A stretch of DNA of 64,000 bases from Polytrichum commune (Eukaryota; Streptophyta; Polytrichopsida; Polytrichales; Polytrichaceae): NCBI GenBank assembly GCA_950295325.1, contig OX485808.1:35486527-35550526 (forward strand). The letters are read 5' to 3'. A program made the translations under genes and the position numbers. Of this stretch, positions 20,808 to 32,358 are shown in pieces. The notes under the pieces were generated by a model. That model did not search any database. It was not told where the DNA came from and saw only the letters and a list, made by a program, of their open reading frames with translations. The number at the start of each line of letters is the position of its first letter. Position 1 is the first letter of the stretch.

Positions 20808-21225
20808 CTTAGGGTGAGTTTCCATGTAGGCCGCTTGCCCACCATATTTTAGTGTCAATAAGGACAAACCCGCCCAAACATAGAGGGAATCTAATGGGGT
20901 AGGGTTTGTGTGTGCCAACTAGCTACTCCCATCTTCTCAAATCCAAGCCTACCTACTAACCTCCTCCTCTTGGTTATCAAGGATGGAGTTGTAGACCAAC
21001 ATTGGTTCCCTTGAGTCTTGAATTGGTCTTAATCTTTCAATGACCGACACTTGTAAGTTGAAGATTCTATAGTGGGCTCATGTAGCGGCTTGTTTCCACC
21101 ACATTCTAGCGGACCACCAGAATGTGGTTGGATGGTGGCTTGTGCTTTACTACAAGGGAACACCTTCCACCCACTATTATGTTGAATCTAGTGGGCAAGT
21201 GCCCTACATGGAAACTCGCCCTAAG
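20808..21225. mobile_element. MITE, 418 bp, TIR family 'GTTTCCATGTAGG'
   Basis: Terminal inverted repeats of about 36 bp: CTTAGGGTGAGTTTCCATGT at 20808 against the complement of the right end, CTTAGGGCGAGTTTCCATGT, ending at 21225. The repeat continues as GGCCGCTTGCCCACCA. The flanks do not give an unambiguous TSD. A sub-terminal palindrome around CATTCTAG lies near 21100-21130. No coding capacity. Confidence 0.7.
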
Positions 21226-23330
21226 GTGAAAACACCATAAAATATATTCGCACGGATATGACTTTCTTGCACTTATCTAAATCCCAAACTAGCATCAAAG
21301 ACCCCAAATTGGCCTATAGGATGAGAATGGAACGCAACCGGGATGTCATGTGTTATATGACATAAGGTCGAGGCATCCATATCAACCAGGTTCCGTGCCA
21401 GGTTCATGAAACCGCTCACTAGGGTCATATAATACTAACATGGATGAAATCTATATTTCTTAGGTGGACAAAGTTAAGGTTTATGTGGTGGCCACTTGCA
21501 ATTGATTACTATCATCAAGCGTTTTGATAATTGTCATAGCCAAGGATTAGCATTTAGATGAGTGTTAACCTATAGATTGACTATGTGTTACCCTAACTTT
21601 ACAGCTTCACAATTTGTATCAATTTTCAAATTCATTGGGAGAAAAAAAATTGCATTCTCATTGGAACTTGTTTCTCTTTGCAAGAAAAATAATTATGTAC
21701 TATTATTGCTCCTAGATATATGCAAACTCTATTATTTTATTGGTTATGGATGCCTCAATCTTAGTATGTCATGCATCATATATACAAAGATAATATCAAT
21801 CTCTACCGTGCCCAAAATGAGAGATGCTTCACCTATGGACATTGTATAAAGTGAGTTTGCCTAAAGGCTAAAAATAACACAAACCTTTTGGGAGTGTTTA
21901 TTTTCATCCTTAATTTGTCAACAAGTGAATGTTCCAAGGTATTAAGTAGGTCAAAGTTAAAAGTGACCAATCATATGCGGCATAAAGTACAAAATAATAC
22001 CACTTTGGCCAATCATAGTTGTGATGAAGGAGGGTTTTAAGAAGAGTACCAACTTTGGCCAATTACAATGCAGTGTTCAAAGAGATTTTGGGCATAATTG
22101 GTCAAGATCCTATTGTTTCCAATGTGAACATGTAAATTTTGACATCTTTCATTTTTTATTCATTAAATTTAGCAATATTCTATAGATTCCTCTAGATCAA
22201 TCAATAATTTTCCTAAAGACTTGAATTTGAACCAATTGTTTCTCAAACTCAACATGTTCATCTACAACTCTATTGAATTGTCCTATTAGTGTGGGTTGCC
22301 ATTTAGAGTTACGCATTGCTATCACATTTTGCTCAACACATTAATTTTTACTCAAGCTACATAAATATACAGTATGCACATCAAAGAACATGGTATAACT
22401 TACTTGGTAAGAAAGGATAACGTCAGTATAAAGTTATAGCAACACGTAACTCCAGATGGTAACCCAAACTAATAGGACAATTTGGTGTAGTTGTTGGTTG
22501 TCCCTGTTCATTATCACGAGGGCTAATCTAGGATTTCCTTGCTCAACAAGGAGGTGTAAGGAGTGTTCCACAAAAGGTGAACAACATCCTCATTTAATAG
22601 AAGACTCTCACCCACTAGAAAACTAATTTTGTGATTAATCTCACCTAACATCCAATAGTCATAGATCCCTGTGGTAGATAGTACAAGGTTCATTTCTTTT
22701 AAAAACAATTGCAAATTTTGTGGGTTGACTGCATATATATGTATATGTATATATATATACACACACTCTTTTTATGTAAATTCTTCACAAATTTCAGATG
22801 TATGGAAATATATGAAATCTTCTAAGCTCTACAACTTGCCCGAAAGTGGAAAAAAGTTGGAAGTGTCACTTTTAGGCAAAGTACATCTGTACATGTTTGC
22901 AAATTCATTTCTTTGTTCCAAATTGGACAGTAGCTTGATATGTAGGCAATTCCAGACTTTTGAAGAGTTCTAGAATAAGCAAGCAATTTTAGGAAGTGTG
23001 ATCACTCGTGCCTCCCGTGTTGTTATTTGTACTCACGATGTAGCCATTATGTAGGTGATTGTGTATTAACCCCTAAAAGCCTAGGGTGTTAGTGTGAATC
23101 AAAGATGTACTATAAAGTATGAACTAGAAACTTTATTTTGTGTTGGCATCCAAAAGAAAGTTATAGAGAGTTAATTTAAAATCACATCCATGTGGTTGGA
23201 ACATGGATCTTTATTTTTGGTCTCCACCAAATCATTTAACAAGCATTTCCTTCAAAAATAATAAAAATTTCAAGATGTATCAAAAGCACTAATAAGGTTG
23301 GGACTGATTTCAATGCTTCCTTTTCGTGAA
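21226..23330. other. No gene recognised
   Basis: AT-rich intergenic DNA with a short TATATG/ACAC microsatellite near 22733-22768. The ORFs here are short and have no family resemblance. Confidence 0.5.
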
Positions 23331-23453
23331 GGGTTAGTTTCCTTGTAAGTCACTTGCCCACCAAATTCTAGTGGAAATGTAGATGCCACCAAATGGAATC
23401 TACATTTCCAATAGAATCTAGTTGGCAAAGCGGCCTACATGGAACCTAAACCT
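23331..23453. mobile_element. Short MITE of the same TIR family (~123 bp)
   Basis: A near-complete hairpin. The left arm 23331-23384 (GGGTTAGTTTCC … ACTTGCCCACCAAATTCTAG) pairs with the right arm 23398-23453. Its right end (GGCAAAGCGGCCTACATGGAA) is a diverged copy of the terminal repeat of the 20808-21225 element, so the two are family members of different length. Confidence 0.65.
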
Positions 23454-24566
23454 AAGTCTCCAACTTCGGTTATGGTATCAATAGGGAATTGATATTGCCA
23501 TGATACATGTCCCCAATTTTGAGTGCTAAAGCAAGGAGAAATTTGTCTCAAAATGAGCAGTTATGGCAACAGACTCTAGACATTGGTAATGTGTTTGGGC
23601 TAACTTTTGAATTAAATTTTTTACAATAATTCCAATTTAAGGAACAAAATTACCAAAAAAAAAATTGTAGTCCTCCTTATTTGTATCCTCCTACATGGAA
23701 AAAATTTGCACAACCTTATACTTATCCATATTTGAAGCAAAATATCTTACGTGATCAACTATGGGCACCTCTACTCTACACCTCATACTTTCGTTTCCCC
23801 CATTAAAAGACATTGATTAGCAAGCCAGATTAATACATCATCATCATATTGATGAACTTAATGAAAATATTATTCGCTAATCAAACAATTAAACTTAGAC
23901 TTTGCATGTCAGTTTCATAAATATGAGACAAGATGGTAAACATTCTCATATTATGCATCAAATGGATAATACTCTTTTGACCTTCTAGCTGTATAGACAA
24001 CAACTTCAACTAATAAGTCTACTACTTGTACAATAAATGACGAATGATTGTCCTGTATATTATAACTTACATCTTTTTTCCATACTGACCCAGCTATTGC
24101 ATCACTCATCCCAGTAAAACTTAACTAAGCTTCAAAAAAACTAATGTGTTTGGTTGTATCTCAAATTGGTGGTATTATTATATCTAAATTTGGTGGTATC
24201 ATTCAAAATAAGATGTGCATTGGAGTCACGACTAACCATTATACTCTAAACTCTTACTCTTTGCTCGCCAATATATGATGGCAAACAAATGTAATATCTA
24301 TTCGGCATTTCAACAACTATTATTACGAATCAAGTGTAAATTAGCCCTGGGCTAGATCACATCTTCATTTGGTTGGGGCTCACCCCTCCCACACCTCTTT
24401 CACTACCCGGTCTTCCTGCCTGCACCTGCGTGGGAACTCTTCCTTGTTGGGAACCAATGTTTGCAGTCCAAATTGTGGCTAGGATATTGTGTATTTGTCT
24501 CTAGTCTCAGGGGGTGGACTCTTCATTGGAAATCTAAATGACGTGCGTGGGTCAGTATGAAATCAA
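23454..24566. other. No gene recognised
   Basis: AT-rich DNA without a supported frame. A GGGGGTGGACTCTTC motif at 24510 recurs inverted near 26838-26853. Confidence 0.4.
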
Positions 24567-27137
24567 ACCCCTATATACAAGAAGTTTATAGAGAAAAACA
24601 AATGCATACGTACTAACAACATGCTAGAAAATGGACTCATGGATTAAGCTTTTCAATTTAATATGATAAATGCCTCCGCTACATATAAAAACATGTAATT
24701 AGATAGGAGCCTCTCCATCCTTCTTGGCATTATATTTCTCACCAGTTTCCGGGTTGACCATGTCTCCCGCATGTGTGCATCAAAAAATGTTGTCCACATC
24801 TCCTATGTTTCTTTTTGTGCAGCAAATGAGTCTAAGCTCTCCCTTCAGCTCAAGCACCGATTTTATGGTTGTGGACTTCATGTTGATGGAGGAAAACTTG
24901 TCCATCATCGCATCACAAGATGCTTGCACATTCCACCAAATAGGGTCAGTGATATGCAGTGTTTTCACAAACGTTCGTTCGTAGAAAGTGATGATGGTAA
25001 TGTTTACGAATACTCATGTGCATACCTAGCTTCCAAGAGCACAACTACATGATGGTGTTCTCCCTCTCCTTCAGAGGTGATCCATGTGCAATCCACACAT
25101 CTCTTGCAACAACAATGTTGGTTGCTCCAAACACCTCAAATGCCTTGATTTTGTTCCCCAAGTTTATGAACTTTGAGATATTCTTGAGCCTATTCCAAAC
25201 TTCCGACCATACAATAAATGTTTTCTACGACCGGAGGCCCTCCTTGAGCTTGTGGACGTAGTCAGGGTCCTGAAGGGTAATCCAAGCAACCTCCAAACTA
25301 TGCCAGTCGTCGGTGATCCATAATTCACCTTTCGAGATTTCATGCCAAATTTTTTTGGGGGGGGGAGCATCCGTCTTGGGCATGACACACATTGTTTGCT
25401 TATTCCACATGACATTATTCATGAGGTCATTGATTTGAGGGCAAGCATTGTAAAGTGGACCAAAAAAGTGCTATGGTATACTAAAACCATCATTTTTTTG
25501 GTCAAAGGCCTAAAAGTAGTAGCAATGTGTTGTTTAAATTGGTTTTTCTTTCATGATGACCTTTGTAGTTATGTTGAATACTCAAATGTAGAAAATCAAA
25601 TTGAGATCTTCAATACTTATCATTAAAAGTGATGCTCATAAGCAAATGATTGAGTCTGGTTTTGGACGTACATTTCATGACCTTGACTATTTTGAAGTTT
25701 TCTTTCATATTCGTTGAATTCATTATATACTTGAGGACACCATCACAAAACTTTGTGGAAAACCATCAATTTAATGTTAATTTATTATAATCGAAACAAA
25801 TTTTAGACAATCACTTGTTCAATATCATCTACTTGCACACCACTTGTACCGTCTTCTAAAATATGTAGACTTTACTTGGATTTTTTTTTGGTCATCATGG
25901 TTTGCTTGGCTTTGTAGATCAATATATTTTTGAAATGTTTATGATTTTTTTCTTCACAAAATTCAACATTAGTGTATAGTTTTGAATCACTTTCATTGAA
26001 TACTAGGCATGGATCAGTAGTTGTCCACTTTACCGTGCTTGCACCCATTTGCCATTCACACCCTCATCCTAGCGAGTCCTCACAACCCACTTGTTAGGAG
26101 ATGTCTTACATTTAAAGCAATCCACTTTGAATGTGAAGTGTCATCCAAGCATCCAACAATTCTTGGAGAATTGATTGAACTTGGACATGATCCTAGTTGC
26201 CTTCACACTGTCAGGGGTTTCTCCTTTCTTCAATGGTGTTGGCATTAGGGGTTCTGAACTCACTTCTGCTCCCTATGTGATGGAGGAGTTCTCCATGTCT
26301 TCTCTCCATCTTTTCAAATTTACTAATTTTATCACTATGCAAAATTTAACTCGTGAATTAGGCAGGCCTTCATTATATGAAAGAATCCATTTTCATTTTC
26401 GAATGCGAAAGTCATTGAATACTTTTCATCCGTAGCATGTACCTAACGATTGCATCAAACAAACAAAGACAAGAGCACGGAAACGTATCCACAAACTAGA
26501 GAGTCAGCCCATGAGTGTTCCAAGAGCCTCCAGTTCATAGAAACCTAGAAGCTGAATGCAAACCCTAACAAGAATGAACAAGACAATCATAGGGCACTCA
26601 TATCATATGATGATAATGGATAAAAATGTGAATTGGATGAAACTAGCACATCTACCATCACTTTTAATTTTCTCTAAATCTTGAAGCCCCTTTTTGTACA
26701 TCTACTTTTACTTCATGAGTCTTAATAGCTTTTTAAAATGTACACACTAAAGTGAATTTATACCTCCCCCCTATGTATACTATGTACGCTAAGTCCTTAA
26801 ATAATACTCCTTCTTACAATCATGTTACTTCATACATGGTGTGAAGAGTCCACCCCCGGGTCATTGTTTGGTTGATGCAATCGTCGAATTACATGCTATG
26901 AATGGAAAAATTTACAATGACTTTCTCACTGGAAAGTGAAAAAACAAATTTTATATGTAATAAAGACCTATTTAGTACATGATTTATATTTTGTATATGT
27001 AGTGGAGGCATTTATCAGATGGCATTGAAAATCTTAGTATACATACATGAATCCATTTTCTAGCATGTTGTTAGTATTAGTACATGTATATATTTTTTCT
27101 TCTTTATAAAAATCTCATATATAGGGGGTATAATTCC
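24567..27137. mobile_element. Decayed DNA-transposon-like unit between inverted repeats
   Basis: The left repeat, 24567-24705 (CCCCTATATA … AACAACATGCTAGAAAATGG … ATAAATGCCTCC), reappears inverted at about 26990-27137. The repeats are diverged but share order and several blocks of 15-20 identical bases. Between them are broken minus-strand frames (24699-25440 and pieces near 26020-26430). No TSD could be fixed. The superfamily is undetermined. Confidence 0.55.
24699..25440 (-). pseudogene. Broken, unidentified coding relic (probably transposon-derived)
   Basis: Minus-strand pieces read as protein-like. Near 25422-25225 there is KKIWHEISKGELWITDDWHS and DPDYVHKLKEGL, then after a stop WSEVWNRLKNISKFINLGNK (about 25210-25150) and GATNIVVARDVWIAHG (about 25130-25080). 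From 24968 there is DPIWWNVQASCDAMMDKFSS to NIGDVDNIF. After one TGA in the same frame comes THAGDMVNPETGEKYNAKK, ending at a stop at 24699-24701. The spread over several frames with stops shows decay. I do not recognise the family. Confidence 0.45.
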
Positions 27138-30100
27138 ATAGTGACCCATGCACATCATCAAGGTAACAAGAAAACTAAATGGTTTCATTTTCTTAAATAA
27201 AATTTTGTTCTTTACAAACATCAACAACATTTCAAAATTGTATCATTATATATGAACAACTTGTAATGTTCAAGGTTTTTTTTTTTTTGTTCTGTTTTTT
27301 TTGTGGTTGGTTGGTTTAGCAATGACCCAAAACTACACCTTGTTGAATTCGGAAGGATTTTTTTATTATCGCAAGTGGGATAAATGTATTTTAAGAAGAT
27401 ACATTCCAAAAACATGTTGACAACAGCTTCAAAATGATTCAGATTTCATTTTATCAAACTTCATATCACATTTTTTTCTAATTTTTATGAAAGCAAGTTT
27501 ATTGCCATGTGCAAATGCATGACAATATTTAAAAGAACAACTCTCTAGAATCTTCATGACTGATGGTTGATGCAACATTTTTTTAATTTTTTTTTTGTTG
27601 TGGTTCTGATCCCTGTTGTTGTTTTTGTTGTGTAGAAAAGTTTATATTTTTTAGCTTGTTAGCTTGTCGTACATTGCAACCTATTTTGAAAGTTCAATGA
27701 AAATTTTGGGACCTCGTTTTCCCAACTTTCAATTTTTGAGAGAATTTTAAGATCTAAAATAGGGTATGTGCATGGGCCCCGTCCTCTTAAATCCCGGATT
27801 GGTTTATGCAAGGCTAGCTTGGCTCAATCATCCTAGTAGGACATGTTAGAAAACCTAATTTTTAATAACCTGACACCACTCTTTGTGTATGGTGTAATTT
27901 AGGCATTATAATTATACTTTTTTTAATAAAAAATTGCGTGTTATTGTTGTCACATGCTTGAAAGTTCATGTTAAAGGGATGTGTAAAGAGCATGGATGAT
28001 ACAAGACTTTTTGAGCCTTGTCAATCGCATCTTGTGAGCATAGGTTGTTAGTGCACAAAGCAACTATATTAAGAACATCGAGAAATGGAACCATATGAGG
28101 GAGGGCACGCTAATATACTTAGATGTTATGATAAACAAAACTGCCTTTTCTATTTGGGTATTATTAGGATGTCGAAGTGCTTATAGCATACATCGTGAGC
28201 GTTCAAGACCCTTGATGCTTAACGTGATAGTAATTGGGACAATATTGGATTCTTTTTAATGAAAAACTAAAATTCATGAGTGTCATGCAACTAAGTCTAG
28301 CAATTATGGCAGTTAGGAAACATATGCAAATCCAAAGTGGACAATGTTGAGAGTTGATTTATTTATTTTTGTCTCTCTCAACTAATGAGTTACATGCTTT
28401 ATTTTTGGAATAATATCTTTAGTATTCAATTTGAAACACAAAATTGCCCACTTTGGAACAAAAGATAGGTACTAGCATCAGGTGCCAGAGCTACAACTTA
28501 TATTCCTTCAATGGCAGAATTGGAGACAAAACTTAAACTCCTCACATCACAAATCAGGAACACATTTAGACAAATTAACATAATCGCCACACAATATGCA
28601 CACTCAATCCTAATCCATAAGAGGAGGATAGAAAACAAACAGCCCATCACTGACCTTCAACACAATATATGAAATATATCTTAAACCCAACACAATCACC
28701 CCCCCCCCCTAAGTCCATGACACCGGCTAATCGGTAAAAAACCAATAGTTACTCACATAGTGTCTACTCCCTGCAAAGGGTGAAGTAGTATTACATCCAA
28801 AGCCACTACCCTGGGGTATGGCCAAGGATGTCCTACGAACAAACACTCTATTCACTCCGGCCCCTCCCTAGAGAGACCGGAGTTCTTCTTCTTTTTCTTC
28901 TTCTTGAAGGTTTTAAGCCTCAAGCACCGATCCTCCCATCAATTCCTAGACATGAGGTAAGAATGTTGAACCTTTAAAAGTGCCACCTCCCACCCGTGTG
29001 ATTGGTTTCTTTTAGTCTTAGCTATGAGGACACGAGGAGCTTCATTAACCAAAAAAAATTGATGTTAAGATAGATGAGTAGTAAGGCATTTGAGGATGGG
29101 ACAAAAACTATCCAACACTCATTACTCGGTAGATAAAATAACGAACATGTGTGAAAACTACTTAACTGAAACCTACTCGAAAATCTCTGGAGCAAGTTCT
29201 TGTAAGTGCATTGTGTAGAGGGTAAAGCATTAGATTGCTTGTAGTCAATAGAAATATAAAGGAAGAAGCATGAGAAAGAATAAGGTTAGAATAAGGCTAT
29301 CATGCTAGTCGGAAGAGAGATACGAGTTATCCCATATTGTTTGTGTGAACCAATGAAGAAAAGAATAACAATAAAAAGCAAAGCAAGGAGAGCATGAGAC
29401 AATCTCACTCCAAGCATTGTTCATATGCCTTTGTATAGGTGTTTATGCTTGTGCAATCTTATCTCTTATTGATTCCAATACATTGAGATGACCGAATGCC
29501 TGTACTATAACCGAGAGAGCTTTACCTGGTTTGTAGGAAAGACTTTGGTTATTTGGTAAAGTCATGTGAGAAGGGGCCATAAGGTAGCAACTTACCAATT
29601 AGAGCCCAAAAATTGCACTACTCCAAGTTCACTCAACTTAGCCATGCAGGTAAGGTATACCCTCAAGAATGTGAAGGTAGGTAAGATAAGCTTATGTTAT
29701 CCTTACCTTCATGTGCAAATGAAGGGGATATTTTTAACTTACCTTAAATGGTAATTTTACCAAAGGTGATGATAAATTTACCCCAAACAAATTTCTACCT
29801 TTTGTGCAAACCCACCCTTAGATAGATAGATAGATAGATAGATAGATCCTAGTCATGTAGAAACAAACAAGAATCGATAGCCTCTTCGCCGATCTCAGAT
29901 GTAAAAATCTTCTTTGCCTTTTAAAATTTCTACCAATAAGGTAATTGTTTGTGACTCAGTTACTTATTTTAATTGAACATCTTTATTTGAGTGGTGTGTG
30001 GTTAGTTGCAGATGCAAGAAAATACATTAAAAAAAATGTGTTTCTATGAGATTGGACTACATGCTCAAAATTTGTTTATCATTCTATGCTTCATAGAGGG

Positions 30101-30650
30101 GAAAGAGGGGGGGGGGGTAGAGGAGGGGGAGTTATATGGCCTTCTCTATGATTTAGTGCTAGTGGAATGGAGGTAGACTTTGATAATTCATGACACCTAG
30201 CGGCTAAAGGAAAATGTCCACTTGGCCCCAACTCTTGGTAGAGAGACAAAACGTTTCTTGACGGTGGGGTAGGGGCCTTGCCAAAAGTCCTAGAGGCTTA
30301 TATGGGTGAGGTGGTGTGGCCGAACGGCACGGTCTTTATGGGTATTAGCCCAATGTGAGGGCATAGTTACCTAGTATGGTTCGGGTTGTTGTAGTGTTGC
30401 TCCGGCAACGCGATGATCAACATAGGATTGGACTTCCATGGATGGAAGTCCACATTTAAGAATTGGTTACCGATTAAGGGGCGAGTCCCGAAAGCAAAGT
30501 AGGAGGGTTGGTTCCCCTCCTATGAACTATAAGGTCCGTGGTATGGGAAGCTAACCATTCGCATGGCGGAATGCGATGGGTTAGCACTTGTGACCCTTGC
30601 TAGAAATGAAAATGAACAAGATTGTTAAGGGGGCTAGCAAGGGTTGCGAC
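27138..30650. other. No gene recognised; simple repeats only
   Basis: AT-rich intergenic DNA. There are homopolymer runs (T near 27278 and 27590, C near 28700, G near 30105) and a tetranucleotide tract. From about 30290 the base composition becomes more even, and the sequence may belong to the LTR-element relic that follows, but no boundary is clear. Confidence 0.45.
29821..29847. repeat. (GATA)n microsatellite
   Basis: Nearly seven perfect GATA units. Confidence 0.9.
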
Positions 30651-30655
30651 AATAG

Positions 30656-31190
30656 GGGTTGAATTTTCAATCAAAACTTCCTTCATAAAGTTGCAAAATT
30701 TAGAGCACATGATTCTTCCTATAAAATCTCCTCGATAGTTTCACTACCGAGTAAATTATCCAATCGATTACTCTCTTGTAAGATAGGACTCAATCTTTCA
30801 TCTACATACCTTGCAACCCACTCTTGGAGCTCATCGATAGGTTCTACACTAGCCATGTGCTTTAAAATTTGTAACTTTATGAAGGAAGTTTTGATTGAGA
30901 ATTCAACCCCAACAAAGTTCAAAACAATAAATAACTTTCAATGGAATTTCACCCACGCCGAGATTTGCTATAGCTCTAATACCAATATAGCAAGCCAACC
31001 TAGCTTGTACTCCTGAGAACCAATATAACAAGCTAGCCTAGCTTGTACTACTAAGAACTGATATAACAAGCTAGCCTAGCTTGAACTACTGAGAACTCTC
31101 TAAGTGTCTTATGGCATGAACCACCCAACCACAAGATAAGATAAAAAAAAACCCTTATTCTTGCGCAAGAACCCTTTATATACCTCCCCA
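30656..31190 (-). mobile_element. LTR-retroelement relic: gag start, primer-like site, 38-bp triplication, TATA
   Basis: In minus orientation a TATATAAAGGG stretch lies near 31178-31188. Next are three 38-bp tandem units (30981-31094; CAAGCTAGCCTAGCTTG core), then TGGTATTAGAGC (30973-30984), which matches the initiator-tRNA primer site at 11 of 12 bases. An ATG at 30856 then opens a 45-codon frame (SVEPIDELQEWVARYVDERL…) resembling a gag N-terminus. An inverted repeat (30656-30705 against 30860-30915, GAAGGAAGTTTTGATTGA) brackets the frame. The rest of the element is missing or unrecognisable. Confidence 0.5.
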
Positions 31191-31987
31191 TCATGCCCGG
31201 TTGTCTTAAGTTTAACTAAAATAAAAGCATGTTCATTATTAGCAACTATAATGAACTCTACTCTATGCTTTTACTTTAAAGTCATTCTAAACGACCGTTA
31301 TCTTAGTTATAGTCAACATGTACCAATAATGGCCCATGCTACACTACGGCTCCTTGATAACCTTGCTCACACTACTAGTGGTACAATGGCTCCATAATAG
31401 CCTTGTTCACACTACTAGCGCGTTTCACCCACACATTGTGATCGCTCATCTTCATACTCTCAAAGCAAATGCTCAAAATCAGGGCATTTTCCCATTCTTC
31501 GTCGAGTGCCAATGCTTGTATATCAAGTACATGTTGCATAATCGTGTGCAAACACTAATATAAAGCCAATGCAACAAGAATCCTCCCTCTTCTCTCAATA
31601 CGATCCATCATGCTCTCTTTTCCTTCCTCACCGATGTAAAACTCAAAAACATAGTGAAAAAAAAAAAAGAATGAAAATATGTAACTACTGAGGTAGGGTT
31701 GCCCCTCTTTTCCCACTAAGAAAATTTGCAACGGTCCTTCAACATGGTCCATTCTCACTTCACACTATGTTGAGGACCCGTCCTACACAAAATGGGTAGC
31801 CCAACACTCATGGTACGGCCTTTGGATGATAGTCAAGGGCCCTCACCATTTCATGGTCATGGCCCTTGGCTCATGTGTTGAACTTGGAAGTGGCCCTTAA
31901 CTCCTCCAATGGGAAAGCGTCCATTCTGTGTTACTGAATGTCAATACACTAAAACATAATAATCAATGAACCTATCATTAATGCCTG
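31191..31987. other. No gene recognised upstream of ERCC1
   Basis: Probable remainder of the LTR relic and a dispersed repeat (31800-31890) shared with 20290-20390. No coding frame is supported. Confidence 0.4.
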
Positions 31988-32020
31988 TGACGTCACCTCC
32001 AGGGGTACACGTGGACCAAT
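31988..32020 (+). promoter_or_regulatory. CRE/C-box, G-box and CCAAT cluster upstream of ERCC1
   Basis: TGACGTCA (31988-31995), CACGTG (32008-32013) and CCAAT (32016-32020) lie within 33 bp, about 340-370 bp before the ERCC1 ATG. In plants the first two are bZIP core sites (TGA/HY5-type and ABRE/G-box) and the third binds NF-Y. Whether they act on ERCC1 is inference from position. Confidence 0.5.
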
Positions 32021-32358
32021 ACAATTCCGGCAGAGATCCTAAGCTTTTGTGGAGGCAATTTCCTAAGCGCCGAGACACAAAACAAAACAAAGCAAAACAC
32101 ACACTCTCCAGCAAAACTCTCGTTTCCGACACGGTCCGAAGCTTTTGCATTACCAACTTCGTTGAATCATCTCTCATCGATTCACTCGCACACAACATAC
32201 TTATTAGCAATCTCTTGCAATCTTCCTAAAAAAAATCCTATTCTCACTCGAAACTCAAACCGGAGACGACAGCCTAGAAGATGACAGACCGAGGACACTA
32301 AACTTTTGCGTTCGGTTCTGGTTTTGGTCGAAGGCGGTGGAGTTTCAAGGAACTCATC

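Noticed and set aside
24508-26853. GGGGGTGGACTCTTC and its complement as the true TIRs of the 24.5-27 kb element
   Set aside because: On the left the motif lies outside the longer inverted repeat and on the right inside it, so order is not symmetric.
30300-30420. GTGTGGCCGAACGGCACGGTC as a possible tRNA-like sequence
   Set aside because: No complete cloverleaf or T-arm (GTTCRANNC) at the right distance; no tRNA supported anywhere in the window.
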